In this document: one piece after another, positions 53,701 through 62,349 of the stretch
Position numbering within the stretch: position 1 is the stretch's first letter
Layout: each line of letters starts with the position of its first letter
From: an uncultured Clostridia bacterium
GTDB lineage: Bacteria; Bacillota; Clostridia; Christensenellales; UBA1242
Direction of reading: 5' to 3'
DNA: 64,000 bases
Assembly: GCA_930990975.1 (NCBI GenBank)
Contig: CAKNRR010000002.1
Coordinates: 64,204-128,203 of the forward strand
Made by a program: the position numbers and the translations under genes
Notes under the pieces: model-generated
The model's database searches: none
Told to the model about the DNA's origin: nothing
Seen by the model: the letters and a program-made list of their open reading frames with translations, nothing else

Positions 53701-56354
53701 AAAAACTTATAAAGACTACCACTCAAAAGAAAAATGACGAAAAACAATTTGTCACAACCTTTGCATATAATCAAAATGGCTCTTTGGTTCGAAGTATAGA
53801 TTATAATGGTATTATTACAGAAAATGTATATAACGATAAAGGTTCAAAAATAAAGTCTATTACATACCATAAAGATGAACCCGCGAACAAATTTATAACA
53901 ACCGAAGAAGTAGATGACAAAGGACAACAAACTACTGACTATAACGAATTTGGAGAAAAAATTTCAGAAAATACATTTGTTGACAAAACAAGTCTGGTAG
54001 AATCCTCAACAGACACAAATGGAAATAAAATTAGTTATGGGTATGATGTTTATGATGACAACCTCTTACAAATAACAACAACAGTGGATGACAAAGTAAA
54101 TAGTAATATTACACACTATACCGCTAACCTACTTACTTCCCTTACCCATAACAACATCGAAATCAAATTTGAATATGATGGTTTTGGAAAACAAACTAAA
54201 GTGGACATCGCTGGTAACGAATATTGCAGAACAGAGTATGAAGATATTGTTGAAACACAAATCCTTGAAAACGGTTCATCAATAAATGTTGTTACTGGAC
54301 AAAAGACAACCACAATCAATGCAAAAAATGAAAAATTTATTGTATACACAGATCTTGACGGAAATGTCACAAAAATTGAATTTGTGAATGCTTCTGGTAT
54401 ATTGTCAACGATTACAGAAAATCGTTATGATGGTTATGGTAATTTGCTCCACACAAAAGACAATGAAATGCAAAATGAAACTGGTTACTTATATGATGAA
54501 TTTGGTAGAATTATTGAAAAAACATATACTCAAAATAACACACCTGTATCTATTAAAAATTCATATGATAAATATGGCAATGTTTCTACTACAACTGTAA
54601 CCATAGGCAGTGTTGTTGATTCATATGAAAACACATATGACTATTCAAATCCACAACCAAAACATATTTCAACAAAAATTGGAAATGTTACCGAAACATA
54701 TGGTTATGACAAACTAGGAAGAATAAAAGAAACCCAACTTGGCTCCCTTTATTCAAAACATTTTAATTATCTACAAAAAGGAAACTATACTTCTAACCTA
54801 GTGGCTAGTGAGTGGTTTGGTAAAAATGGCATAGTTAAAGATAGTATTAAATATTCATATGACCAAAACGGTAACATTATAAAAGTATTTGAAAATGGTG
54901 AACTTATTCAAAGTTTTGAATATGATGGTATTTCAAGGCTTATCCGTGAAAACAACAAAAAATTAAACAAAACCACCACTTTTGAATATGATGCTGGTGG
55001 AAACATTGTTAGAAAAATTGAATATGGTTATACAACAATTGCTACCAACAATCTTTCTGGTGGAACTGTTATACCATACACCTACCCTACTTCTGGTTGG
55101 AAAGATCAACTTTTGTCTTACAACTTTGAAACAATTGAGTATGATGCTCTAGGTAATCCGATTACCTATCGCAATAACGATTTGTCTTGGTCACATGGCA
55201 GACAACTTGATAGGTTTAATGACATAACATATAAATATAATGCTGACGGTATCCGCACTAGCAAGACTGTAAATGGTGTCACCACACAATATTTTCTTGA
55301 TGGAACAAAAATTCTTGCACAAAGCAATGGTAATATGCTGATATTCCATTATGGTAGCGAAGGTGTTATCGGTTTCACCTATCAAGGCATTGGAGAATAT
55401 TATTATAAAAAGAATATCTTTGGTGATATCATAGGCATTATAGACGCAAACGGTACTGAAATTGTCAAATATGTTTATGATGCTTGGGGAAATCATAAAA
55501 TTGAATATTTAGATAATAGCGAACAAAAATCAAAATTTGTTGCAATTGATTCTAATTTATGGTATAATGCAAGTGACTCTAACAATAAGACTATTGCTAT
55601 AATAAATCCATTTCGTTATCGTAGTTATTACTATGATGTTGAAACTGGACTATATTATCTCAATTCAAGATATTATGATCCTGAAACTGGCAGATTTATT
55701 AATGCTGATGATATCTCTACTATTGATGTAACTCAAATTGCACTTAATGGACTTAACCTTTATGCTTATTGCCTAAATAATCCTGTAAATGAAGTTGACG
55801 AGGATGGTAATATACCTAAATGGTTAAAATGGTTGTTTGTCGGCATAGGTGCTTTATTTGTGATTGCAGCCGCTGCGATTTTAATTACTGCAACTGCTGG
55901 CACTGCCCTTACGGGTTTAGCAGGTGCTATTGCAATAGGAGCCGCAAAAGGAGCCTTAATTGGTGCAACGGTAGGAACTATTGCAGGCGGAGTAATCGGT
56001 GGGGCTGTTTCAGGTTGGACTGTAGAAGGCTTTCTTACTGGTATGGCATTAGGTTTTGGTATTGGTGCGGTTATTGGTGCTGTAATTGGCGGAATCTCTG
56101 GCTATATGAGTTATATACCATCAAAAATCACTGGATTTACAAGACACGGACTAAATCAAGTCATAAGCAGAAATGGGCATGGTGTTTCTAACAAAGCTAT
56201 ATTAGATACAATCAATAATAGTACATCTATTATAAGACAAGGATTTTTTAGACAAAGTTTTAAATTTGTAGGAAAAGACAGCGTTGTTATATTAAATAAA
56301 TATGGTAAATTAATAACTTCTTGGGCAAGAAGAAGCATTGGATGGAGGTTTTAA
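50760..56354 (+). CDS. RHS/YD-repeat polymorphic toxin, intact copy
   Basis: The 1,864-residue protein is the full-length toxin. Residues about 1-145 look like a DNRLRE-type beta domain; about 322-515 is a long coiled coil, unusual inside an RHS protein; about 560-1640 are YD repeats that build the cocoon; 1618-1650 is the RHS core end (YYLNSRYYDPETGRFINADD). Then a Gly/Ala-rich hydrophobic segment (about 1687-1785), likely membrane-active, and a 75-residue tip (TGFTRHGLNQVISRNG, VVILNKYGKLITSW). The tip resembles small RNase toxins of the BECR type (inference). No signal peptide, LXG or VgrG/PAAR part is present. The stop overlaps the ATG of the next gene. Confidence 0.9.
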   Translation: MIKKIDSSQSITISDLDSNGVKVTYSPTFSTTRLRMIKISKAVLKLNLNTITSQNSKIYFINEQTQEDYLIDELSGENKKIYIDITDELQSCLTASNNYINLHIENIKSSFITMNDTEVILEYYFKKESINEQSVYQLDAGKAGTGEINLATGRLKFAFQNTISNSKALPISINHLYDSIDAGTSQSIVPFFDGYKELPKSICGKGWKTNFNQFIIKENLDAGTFTDKKTSTRFTYINADGDFIIFESKYFWKDSMGEQHYLPADKVYVDQDGEYKYLDENGIYHEVENEIISNTGLSLITKYENMQGVSLLTQDNEEITNLKEEIKSLNKSIYEMTLQRENNNLTIELLNISNDMSLLNQSVQENNIANEQADIDLQNQTKSLNEEYKSLYKKYSKLVDERAYMFKGYPTDMAAKAVYPTVEEYNTKLQYEQKSEQIDNLNNQTTWGNGNNDIGVIKRREDNLKIQKDIFEMNKQYSSQQFALEIKKLNEQNESLGKTISEYDELVIKKTHQLETLQEQMPEIVITDNNGNVLAFSVTSQPNVFKLFAIMDNYENQIQIIYDNNKIEKIIDSENNSLTFSYDDNLLTSIEDIRHRKTSYKYDTNQNLIEVQYPSGAVCKYSYDDNGNLIGVINDAGMGYAFEYKFDKVVKVREISCTSKISNDIISPVSSNEIKINNSITIQYNNYDSTSITNEKTNKTTTYVFDNLGRVINKYENVFENGSIIGNVDAVSYERNNNKSTFVIKELAYSENVLDNIKSTLSSSSMISENYFGDGVVCGDDVATISLETLSDENSILICNSTQPIITKTLTTELIEKIKSEKITDLVLSGWAKADAAWVARKNTDYCGKCEENSSENELEQLLLDNMDSLKANRRFELRAELTYMNNAQEKIVEQYCSFDWMNTDWQYCAFPVTISEDSQDELKSIKVFFDYTNNTGDAKFYGMSLKRGEWEYSEFKDNLKTYTESSSSEYITYFDYDDNKKLIKTTTQKKNDEKQFVTTFAYNQNGSLVRSIDYNGIITENVYNDKGSKIKSITYHKDEPANKFITTEEVDDKGQQTTDYNEFGEKISENTFVDKTSLVESSTDTNGNKISYGYDVYDDNLLQITTTVDDKVNSNITHYTANLLTSLTHNNIEIKFEYDGFGKQTKVDIAGNEYCRTEYEDIVETQILENGSSINVVTGQKTTTINAKNEKFIVYTDLDGNVTKIEFVNASGILSTITENRYDGYGNLLHTKDNEMQNETGYLYDEFGRIIEKTYTQNNTPVSIKNSYDKYGNVSTTTVTIGSVVDSYENTYDYSNPQPKHISTKIGNVTETYGYDKLGRIKETQLGSLYSKHFNYLQKGNYTSNLVASEWFGKNGIVKDSIKYSYDQNGNIIKVFENGELIQSFEYDGISRLIRENNKKLNKTTTFEYDAGGNIVRKIEYGYTTIATNNLSGGTVIPYTYPTSGWKDQLLSYNFETIEYDALGNPITYRNNDLSWSHGRQLDRFNDITYKYNADGIRTSKTVNGVTTQYFLDGTKILAQSNGNMLIFHYGSEGVIGFTYQGIGEYYYKKNIFGDIIGIIDANGTEIVKYVYDAWGNHKIEYLDNSEQKSKFVAIDSNLWYNASDSNNKTIAIINPFRYRSYYYDVETGLYYLNSRYYDPETGRFINADDISTIDVTQIALNGLNLYAYCLNNPVNEVDEDGNIPKWLKWLFVGIGALFVIAAAAILITATAGTALTGLAGAIAIGAAKGALIGATVGTIAGGVIGGAVSGWTVEGFLTGMALGFGIGAVIGAVIGGISGYMSYIPSKITGFTRHGLNQVISRNGHGVSNKAILDTINNSTSIIRQGFFRQSFKFVGKDSVVILNKYGKLITSWARRSIGWRF

Positions 56355-56599
56355 TGAATAGCAATTTGAAAATAAAATTAACTAAAGAACAACAACATTT
56401 AATTAAAATTATATTCAATCAAAAAGAGAGTCTCTTCATAATTAAAGATGAATATTTAATTGCTGATAAAAAAAATAAAGACACCATAATTAACCAAATA
56501 AATACTTATTTCAATAAAAATGGCTTAAAAAATAATTATGAACCAAATTTGTTGGGACAAAAATTGGAAAATTTACTAGATTTATTTTTAGACAAATAA
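56354..56599 (+). CDS. Candidate immunity protein for the intact RHS toxin
   Basis: The ATG shares a base with the RHS stop (TAATG), with GGAGG six bases upstream, so the two are translated together. The 81-residue product is helical, Lys/Asn-rich and cytoplasmic; no family recognised. Position directly after the toxin tip is the main evidence for an immunity role. Confidence 0.7.
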   Translation: MNSNLKIKLTKEQQHLIKIIFNQKESLFIIKDEYLIADKKNKDTIINQINTYFNKNGLKNNYEPNLLGQKLENLLDLFLDK

Positions 56600-56724
56600 T
56601 TCTAAAAATTATAAATCTATTATAAAAAATACGTAATTAATATAGTATGTTGACCTGAAAGATGATTATAAATATAATAATACTTGCAACCTAAATAGAT
56701 TTATAGCCCACAAAAATGCATTAA

Positions 56725-57551
56725 GATGGCTTATACTACTATGACTTTGAAACTAATTTTATTACTTGAATAGTAGATACTACGACCCACAAATTGGTAG
56801 ATTTATTAATGCAGATGATGTTTCTATTCTTGCAGAAGGTAAAGATTTCTTCAATGGATTAAATCTCTATGTTTATTGTGGTAATAACCCTATAATGAAC
56901 ACTGACGAATCTGGCAATAAATGGTGGGATTGGTTGCTTGGAATTGTAGTAATAGTTGCGGCAATTGCATTATCAGTTGCAACAGCAGGAATTGGCACCA
57001 TAATTACAGGTGCTTTAGGTGGCGGATTAACAGCATCAATAATAGGTGGTGCTATAGGTGGCGCTATATCAGGTGCAGTTGCTAGTTTTGGAACTTCATT
57101 AGCAATACAGGGTATTTCAAACGGCTTCAATAATATAAACTGGGTAAATGTCGGATTATCTACTTTAACTGGTTTTGTTTCGGGAGCTATTCTAGGTGGA
57201 ATTGGTGGAGCAATAAAATATTTCTCATCCACAACTAAACTATATCGTGCAGTTAGTGAAGCTGAATATAATAGCATTAAATCAACAGGCAAATTTAGTT
57301 TAAAACCAGGAGCATTTGAAGGTAAACAATTTGGATTTTCGTTAAATGAAGTTCGAAACTATGCAAACTTGCCTTTTAATAATGGTGTATATTCTAAAAT
57401 TGTAGGTATTAGAGTTCCTAAAATACAATTAAATTCAATTATGCAAAAAACTTTTACAGATTCATTTGTATTTAAATCAGGCGTTGCTACAATTTTTGAT
57501 ATAAATAAACTTAATGAAATAATTAAGATTTTAAAATTTTTTAATTTGTAG
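56725..57551 (+). pseudogene. Silent RHS tip cassette with ART-like toxin (cassette 2)
   Basis: A degenerate start (56725-56765 still resembles the RHS core YYYDSETG coding sequence but with stops) is followed by an open frame: NSRYYDPQIGRFINADD, a linker with GNKWWDWLLGI, a Gly-rich hydrophobic segment and a C-terminal domain starting LYRAVSEAEYNSIKSTGKF. The last resembles ADP-ribosyltransferase-like polymorphic toxins (LYRxxS, then tG-F). There is no ribosome site. It is an orphan tip, ready to be joined to a full RHS gene by recombination. DNA at 56930-57301 is nearly identical to 61423-61794. Confidence 0.75.
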
Positions 57552-57559
57552 GAGTAATT

Positions 57560-57907
57560 ATGAAATATGATATAAGAGCTGAGGTCACAAATCTCAGAGA
57601 ATCAATGTCGGCATTTGGAAATAAATACAGACCAATGTTTAAGATTAGCAATAGGCAAAATTATCTTACAACAGGCGAAATTACTTTCAGTGATCCTAAT
57701 TTTATGCTTGAATATAACAATATGGAAGAAGCATATGTTTCATTTATTTCACCTGAGGTATATCCTCATACTCTTTGGGTGGGTAAGAATTTATATTTTT
57801 ACGAAGGAAATAGATTAACTGGCAAAGCTGTAGTTCTTGAAATTTATAATAAAATATTAGAGACTACGGAAAACAATGAAGAGTTAATAAATATTAAATT
57901 ACTATAG
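57560..57907 (+). CDS. EF-Tu domain III-like candidate immunity protein (1)
   Basis: The 115 residues align by eye with domain III of EF-Tu: an initial RAEVTNLR strand, KYRPMFKI (EF-Tu YRPQF), a central FISPEVYP, and LYFYEGNRLTGKAVVLEIY (EF-Tu F.IREGGRTVGAGVV). It starts 8 bp after the cassette 2 toxin with GGAG upstream. A role as immunity partner is inferred from position. Confidence 0.7.
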   Translation: MKYDIRAEVTNLRESMSAFGNKYRPMFKISNRQNYLTTGEITFSDPNFMLEYNNMEEAYVSFISPEVYPHTLWVGKNLYFYEGNRLTGKAVVLEIYNKILETTENNEELINIKLL

Positions 57908-57929
57908 CGTGTTTATTTTATGAGGGATT

Positions 57930-58262
57930 ATGTCAAATAAAACTATTTTTATAGCAGAAATTTCATGGATAGATTATAAAGATGGAGGAAGACAAAATAT
58001 ACCTACTATAAATGAAAAATACTACCCCATTATTGTTATCGAAGAAGATAGATTTGATACAACTAATTCTTTATGGAGTAGTTTAATAATAAATAAAAAA
58101 TTTATTAATTCAAATAAAACTCAGGCTGAATTAAGTTACTTATTAGAAGATGCTCCTGATAAATTAACTAAGAACTGCAAGTTTAAATTATATGAAGGTT
58201 CAAAATTAGTAGCAAATGGTGTTGTTGTTGATGTAAATACAAATAATATAAAAAATTTTTGA
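57930..58262 (+). CDS. EF-Tu domain III-like candidate immunity protein (2)
   Basis: The 110-residue product has the same barrel pattern: FIAEISWIDYKDGGRQNIP, YYPIIVIE, and FKLYEGSKLVANGVVVDV near the end. Its first 48 residues are identical to those of the gene at 62032, so the two are recent duplicates. It follows immunity candidate 1 by 22 bp and ends before a cassette with a terminator. Confidence 0.7.
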   Translation: MSNKTIFIAEISWIDYKDGGRQNIPTINEKYYPIIVIEEDRFDTTNSLWSSLIINKKFINSNKTQAELSYLLEDAPDKLTKNCKFKLYEGSKLVANGVVVDVNTNNIKNF

Positions 58263-58449
58263 AATTTTTGTATATGTAACACAAAACAAAAAAATAAATG
58301 TATATTTACTACTGAAACTCGTTAATACAAACAATACTTGAATATCAATTATAAGAAATTTGATTTAACTAATAAATGATTTTACTTTTAAAAACATCCG
58401 TTGTAAGTTAATAACTTCTACGGATGTTTTTCTTACTTATCAACATTAC
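58263..58449 (+). repeat. Intercassette spacer, copy 1 (second copy at 62350-62554)
   Basis: This stretch is almost identical to 62350-62554. Both lie between an EF-Tu-like gene and an RHS cassette, and both carry the hairpin terminator described separately. Confidence 0.85.
58389..58431 (+). terminator. Terminator at the entry of cassette 3
   Basis: AAAACATCCGT pairs with ACGGATGTTTT around an 18-base loop that can form an inner AAGTTA/TAACTT stem, ending in a T run. The RHS-like sequence of the cassette begins 19 bases later, so transcription from upstream should stop here. Confidence 0.8.
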
Positions 58450-60385
58450 CCACACAAAAGACAATGAAATGCAAAATGAAACTGGTTACTTATATGATGA
58501 ATTTGGTAGAATTATTGAAAAAACATATACTCAAAATAACACACCTGTATCTATTAAAAATTCATATGATAAATATGGCAATGTTTCTACTACAACTGTA
58601 ACCATAGGCAGTGTTGTTGATTCATATGAAAACACATATGACTATTCAAATCCACAACCAAAACATATTTCAACAAAAATTGGAAATGTTACCGAAACAT
58701 ATGGTTATGACAAACTAGGAAGAATAACAGAAACCAAACTTGGGACCCTCTACTCAAAATATTTTAACTATCTACAAAAAGGAAACTATACTTCTAACTT
58801 AGTGGCAAGTGAGTGGTTTGGTAAAAATGGTATAGTTAAAGAAAGTTTAAAATATTCATATGACCAAAACGGTAACATTATAAAAGTATTTGAAAATGGT
58901 GAACTTATTCAAAGTTTTGAATATGACAGTATTTCAAGGCTTATCCGTGAAAACAACAAAAAATTAAACAAAACCACTACTTTTGAATATGATGCTGGTG
59001 GAAACATTGTTCGAAAAATTGAGTATGCTTATACAACAGTAGCTAGCGACAATCTTTCTGGTGGAACTGTTATACCATACACATACCCTACTTCTGGTTG
59101 GAGAGATCAACTTTTGTCTTACAATTTTGAAACAATTGAGTATGATATTCTTGGTAACCCACTCACCTACCGCAATAACGATTTGTCTTGGTCACATGGC
59201 AGACAACTTGATAGGTTTAATGACATAACATATAAATATAATGCTGATGGTATCCGAACTAGCAAGACTATAAATGGTGTAACAACACAATATTATCTTG
59301 ACGGAACCAAGATTCTTGCACAAAGTGACGGCAATATGTTACTCTTCCACTATGGTAATGAAGGTGTTGTAGGATTCACTTATCAAGGTGTTGGAGAATA
59401 TTATTATAAAAAGAACATTTTTGGCGATGTAATTGGAATTATTGACAGCACTGGCAATGAAATTGTAAAATACATCTATGACGCTTGGGGAAATCACAAA
59501 ACATTTATATTAAACGATGGCCAATTCGTTGACATTTTAACACAAACGAGTTATACTCAAAGTGGGTTAAATAATAAGCTTATAGCACAAATCAACCCTT
59601 TTAGATATAGAAGTTATTATTATGATAGTGAAACAGGATTGTACTACTTAAATTCAAGATACTATGACCCAGAGATCGGTAGATTCATTAATGCTGATAA
59701 AATGAAAAATGCAATGCTTCAAATAGTTAAATTAAATGGACTTAATTTGTATGCATACTGTTTAAATAATCTGATAGATAGTCTTGGACAATTTGCTTTA
59801 TCAGTATTCAAAATGCAGTTACTTAATCAAATTGTAGGTAAAAAAAAGAATGTTGCACTATTATTTGCAAATAGCATAAAAATTACCAGTCTTGGGCAAG
59901 AAAATAAAAATCATTTACCGTTTGCAAATGTAGTAACAAGGTTTAGTTATACTGAATCACTAATACAAAATTCATTTTTCGCTGCTTTGATTGGAAATTT
60001 GTCTTATACAGTTACATATCAACCTAAACAGCAAGGCTGGTTTTATGGCTATTACGATATTGGAAATGGTTATATGGGGTATGGTGCAGGTATAAATTTA
60101 AATAACATATTCAGCATTGAGATTGGTGTTACAGCAGGAAGTTTTTGGGATTTAGGTATCAATAGTAGTGTTAGTTTTGGTAATCTTAGTGTTGGTGGCA
60201 GTATAGGTACAAGTGGTATTGGCTTAAACTTTGGATTCACAAATGGAAATACAACAACAACTGTAGGAGGAACTGTTGGTTGGGGTACAATTGGTTTTGC
60301 AACATTTTTACTTCTTGTGCCAGATCCAACTGGTTTAACAAAAATAGCCGCAAGTTTGATACTATTCTTTGATTGGTTATTTTAA
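58424..60385 (+). CDS. Silent RHS tip cassette 3 with Gly-rich C-terminal domain
   Basis: The frame begins inside the terminator stem and lacks a ribosome site; the RHS part starts at THTKDNEMQ (58450). Residues 9-430 match the intact RHS protein at 54449 and on, with over 90% identity by eye, through YYLNSRYYDPEIGRF. After residue 455 the sequence differs: a strand-rich domain with repeated Gly/Asn/Ser (GYGAGINLNN, FGNLSVGGSIG, TVGGTVGWG) and a hydrophobic end (DPTGLTKIAASLILFFDWLF). This looks like a membrane-acting or pore-type toxin rather than an enzyme (inference). Confidence 0.75.
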   Translation: MFFLLINITHTKDNEMQNETGYLYDEFGRIIEKTYTQNNTPVSIKNSYDKYGNVSTTTVTIGSVVDSYENTYDYSNPQPKHISTKIGNVTETYGYDKLGRITETKLGTLYSKYFNYLQKGNYTSNLVASEWFGKNGIVKESLKYSYDQNGNIIKVFENGELIQSFEYDSISRLIRENNKKLNKTTTFEYDAGGNIVRKIEYAYTTVASDNLSGGTVIPYTYPTSGWRDQLLSYNFETIEYDILGNPLTYRNNDLSWSHGRQLDRFNDITYKYNADGIRTSKTINGVTTQYYLDGTKILAQSDGNMLLFHYGNEGVVGFTYQGVGEYYYKKNIFGDVIGIIDSTGNEIVKYIYDAWGNHKTFILNDGQFVDILTQTSYTQSGLNNKLIAQINPFRYRSYYYDSETGLYYLNSRYYDPEIGRFINADKMKNAMLQIVKLNGLNLYAYCLNNLIDSLGQFALSVFKMQLLNQIVGKKKNVALLFANSIKITSLGQENKNHLPFANVVTRFSYTESLIQNSFFAALIGNLSYTVTYQPKQQGWFYGYYDIGNGYMGYGAGINLNNIFSIEIGVTAGSFWDLGINSSVSFGNLSVGGSIGTSGIGLNFGFTNGNTTTTVGGTVGWGTIGFATFLLLVPDPTGLTKIAASLILFFDWLF

Positions 60386-60428
60386 ATAATGATATTATTA
60401 TGAATGTAATAAAGTAAAGGAGAAAAAT

Positions 60429-60962
60429 ATGAATAAACCGAAAATATTCTACGAGGACAATAAAATTGGTAAAAAGAGACTGACATTTCTCATAGTAGTA
60501 TTATCTATTTGTTCTATTGGATGGACATTGGCTATGATTCTATCTTTCATTGTTCCTATGCCTGATGGCTTTCCACAGAACAGATTTGAAGATAATTTGG
60601 CAGAAAATATAATTACTATTGTTTTCCTAGTGACTTTGGTAGCAGTGGTAATAGCACTGATTATTTTTCGTTTTAAATCGCATAGATTTGACTATGCCAT
60701 CTCGGTAACTGAAGACGAAATACGATTTGCCGTTCCAGTAAAAAATAAAAAAATATTCAAAACAACAGAATTTGTTTCTTATGAGATCATTGATAAGTTA
60801 AATCAATTTGCTAGGGTTAAGCTCGCATTTGCAGATGAAACTGAAACCATTGTAAAGACTCGCAAGTTTGATGAATTCAAAAACGCACTAGAATATATAT
60901 TAACCAAAAACCGGACTCATCAATCTCTTAATGATGACAATGAAATATACACTGACAAATAA
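60429..60962 (+). CDS. Candidate membrane immunity protein
   Basis: The 177-residue product has two membrane helices (about 18-42 and 60-83) and a cytoplasmic PH-like domain (about 90-160: YAISVTEDEIRFAVPVKNK, VKLAFADETE). AAAGGAG precedes the start, 43 bp after cassette 3. Placement after a tip with a membrane-type domain suggests it blocks that toxin in the membrane. I recognise no named family. Confidence 0.65.
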   Translation: MNKPKIFYEDNKIGKKRLTFLIVVLSICSIGWTLAMILSFIVPMPDGFPQNRFEDNLAENIITIVFLVTLVAVVIALIIFRFKSHRFDYAISVTEDEIRFAVPVKNKKIFKTTEFVSYEIIDKLNQFARVKLAFADETETIVKTRKFDEFKNALEYILTKNRTHQSLNDDNEIYTDK

Positions 60963-60971
60963 ACACAAAGG

Positions 60972-60993
60972 CGGTTATCGAAAATGATAACCG
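60972..60993 (+). terminator. Terminator after the membrane immunity gene
   Basis: CGGTTATC pairs with GATAACCG around a six-base loop, with GTTTCCTTTG following. It lies 10 bp after the stop codon. Confidence 0.75.
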
Positions 60994-61084
60994 TTTCCTT
61001 TGATTTTCAAGATAAACATATTTGATAGCAATGATTATAACTAAGCTGCTATCTAAAGAATATCATTGAAATTAACATTTGTTT

Positions 61085-62023
61085 AATGTTGATGCTTGGG
61101 GTAACCACAAAACTTTTGTTTTGGATAACGGACAATTCGTTGACTTTTTAACACAAACGAGTTATACTCAAAGTGGGTTAAATAATAAGCTTATAGCACA
61201 AATCAACCCTTTTAGATATAGAAGTTATTATTATGATAGTGAAACAGGATTGTACTACTTAAATTCAAGATACTACGACCCACAAATTGGTAGATTTATT
61301 AATGCGGATGATATCTCTGTATTGTCAGAAGGAAAAAATTTCTTCAATGGATTAAATCTCTATGCTTATTGTGGTAACAACCCAATAATGAATATTGACG
61401 AATTTGGTAACGCTTGGTGGGATTGGCTGCTTGGAATTGTAGTAATAGTTGCGGCAATTGTATTATCAGTTGCAACGGCAGGAATTGGCACCATAATTAC
61501 AGGTGCTTTAGGTGGCGGATTAACAGCATCAATAATAGGTGGTGCTATAGGTGGCGCTATATCAGGTGCAGTTGCTAGTTTTGGAACTTCATTAGCAATA
61601 CAGGGTATTTCAAACGGCTTCAATAATATAAACTGGGTAAATGTCGGATTATCTACTTTAACTGGTTTTGTTTCGGGAGCTATTCTAGGTGGAATTGGTG
61701 GAGCAATAAAATATTTCTCATCCACAACTAAACTATATCGAGCAGTTAGTGAAGCTGAATATAATAGCATTAAATCAACAGGCAAATTTAGTTTGGGCAA
61801 AGGACAAATGGAAGGTAAATTTTTTGCTACGACAAAATCAAATGCTTTAACTTGGGGATCGAAACTAGGTTCTAATAAAATTGTTAGTATTAGAGTATTA
61901 AAATCTAGTTTAACTCATAGTAGCATAACATATTTTAATATGTTAGATAATATTGGTAAAGCATATTATTTTTCTGATATGAGCTATTTAAATAATATAA
62001 TCAAAACTTTATTCTTATTATAG
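61085..62023 (+). pseudogene. Silent RHS tip cassette 4 with ART-like toxin
   Basis: RHS similarity starts at DAWGNHKTFVLD near 61090, later in the RHS sequence than cassettes 3 and 5. It continues through NPFRYRSYYYDSETGLYYLN and RFINADD, the WWDWLLGI linker and Gly-rich segment, to LYRAVSEAEYNSIKSTGKFS. DNA to 61794 matches cassette 2, then the two toxins split: here the tail is LGKGQMEGKFFATTKSNALTWG and on. The first possible start is a TTG without a ribosome site. Confidence 0.75.
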
Positions 62024-62031
62024 GAGGGATT

Positions 62032-62349
62032 ATGTCAAATAAAACTATTTTTATAGCAGAAATTTCATGGATAGATTATAAAGATGGAGGAAGACAAAAT
62101 ATACCTACTATAAATGAAAAATACTACCCCATTATTGTTATCGAAGAAGATAGATTTGATACAACTAATTCTTTGTGGAGTATTATATTAAAAAACAAAA
62201 AGTTTATTAATGCAAATACAACACAGGCTGAAATAAGTTACCTAGCAGAAGATGCTCCTAACAAATTAAGTAAAGACTGCAAGTTTAAATTATTTGAAGG
62301 GTCGAAGTTGGTAGCAAATGGTGTAGTTGTCGGTATGGATACAAAATAA
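62032..62349 (+). CDS. EF-Tu domain III-like candidate immunity protein (3)
   Basis: The 105-residue product is a close duplicate of the 57930 gene: identical for the first 48 residues, then several changes (SIILKNKKFINANTTQAEISY) and a different C-terminus. It follows the ART-like cassette 4 by 8 bp with AGGAGGG upstream. The barrel features GGRQNIP, YYP and LFEGSKLVANGVV are retained. Confidence 0.7.
   Translation: MSNKTIFIAEISWIDYKDGGRQNIPTINEKYYPIIVIEEDRFDTTNSLWSIILKNKKFINANTTQAEISYLAEDAPNKLSKDCKFKLFEGSKLVANGVVVGMDTK

Noticed and set aside
56873..57292. Minus-strand open frame of 139 residues, repeated at 61366-61800
   Set aside because: It lies opposite the Gly/Ala-rich RHS linker; its Pro-rich translation is the usual antisense shadow of Gly-rich codons, and there is no ribosome site.
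57540..62040. CRISPR-like reading of the repeated blocks in the RHS region
   Set aside because: The repeats are hundreds of bases long, coding and unevenly spaced; no short regular repeats with unique spacers exist in the window.
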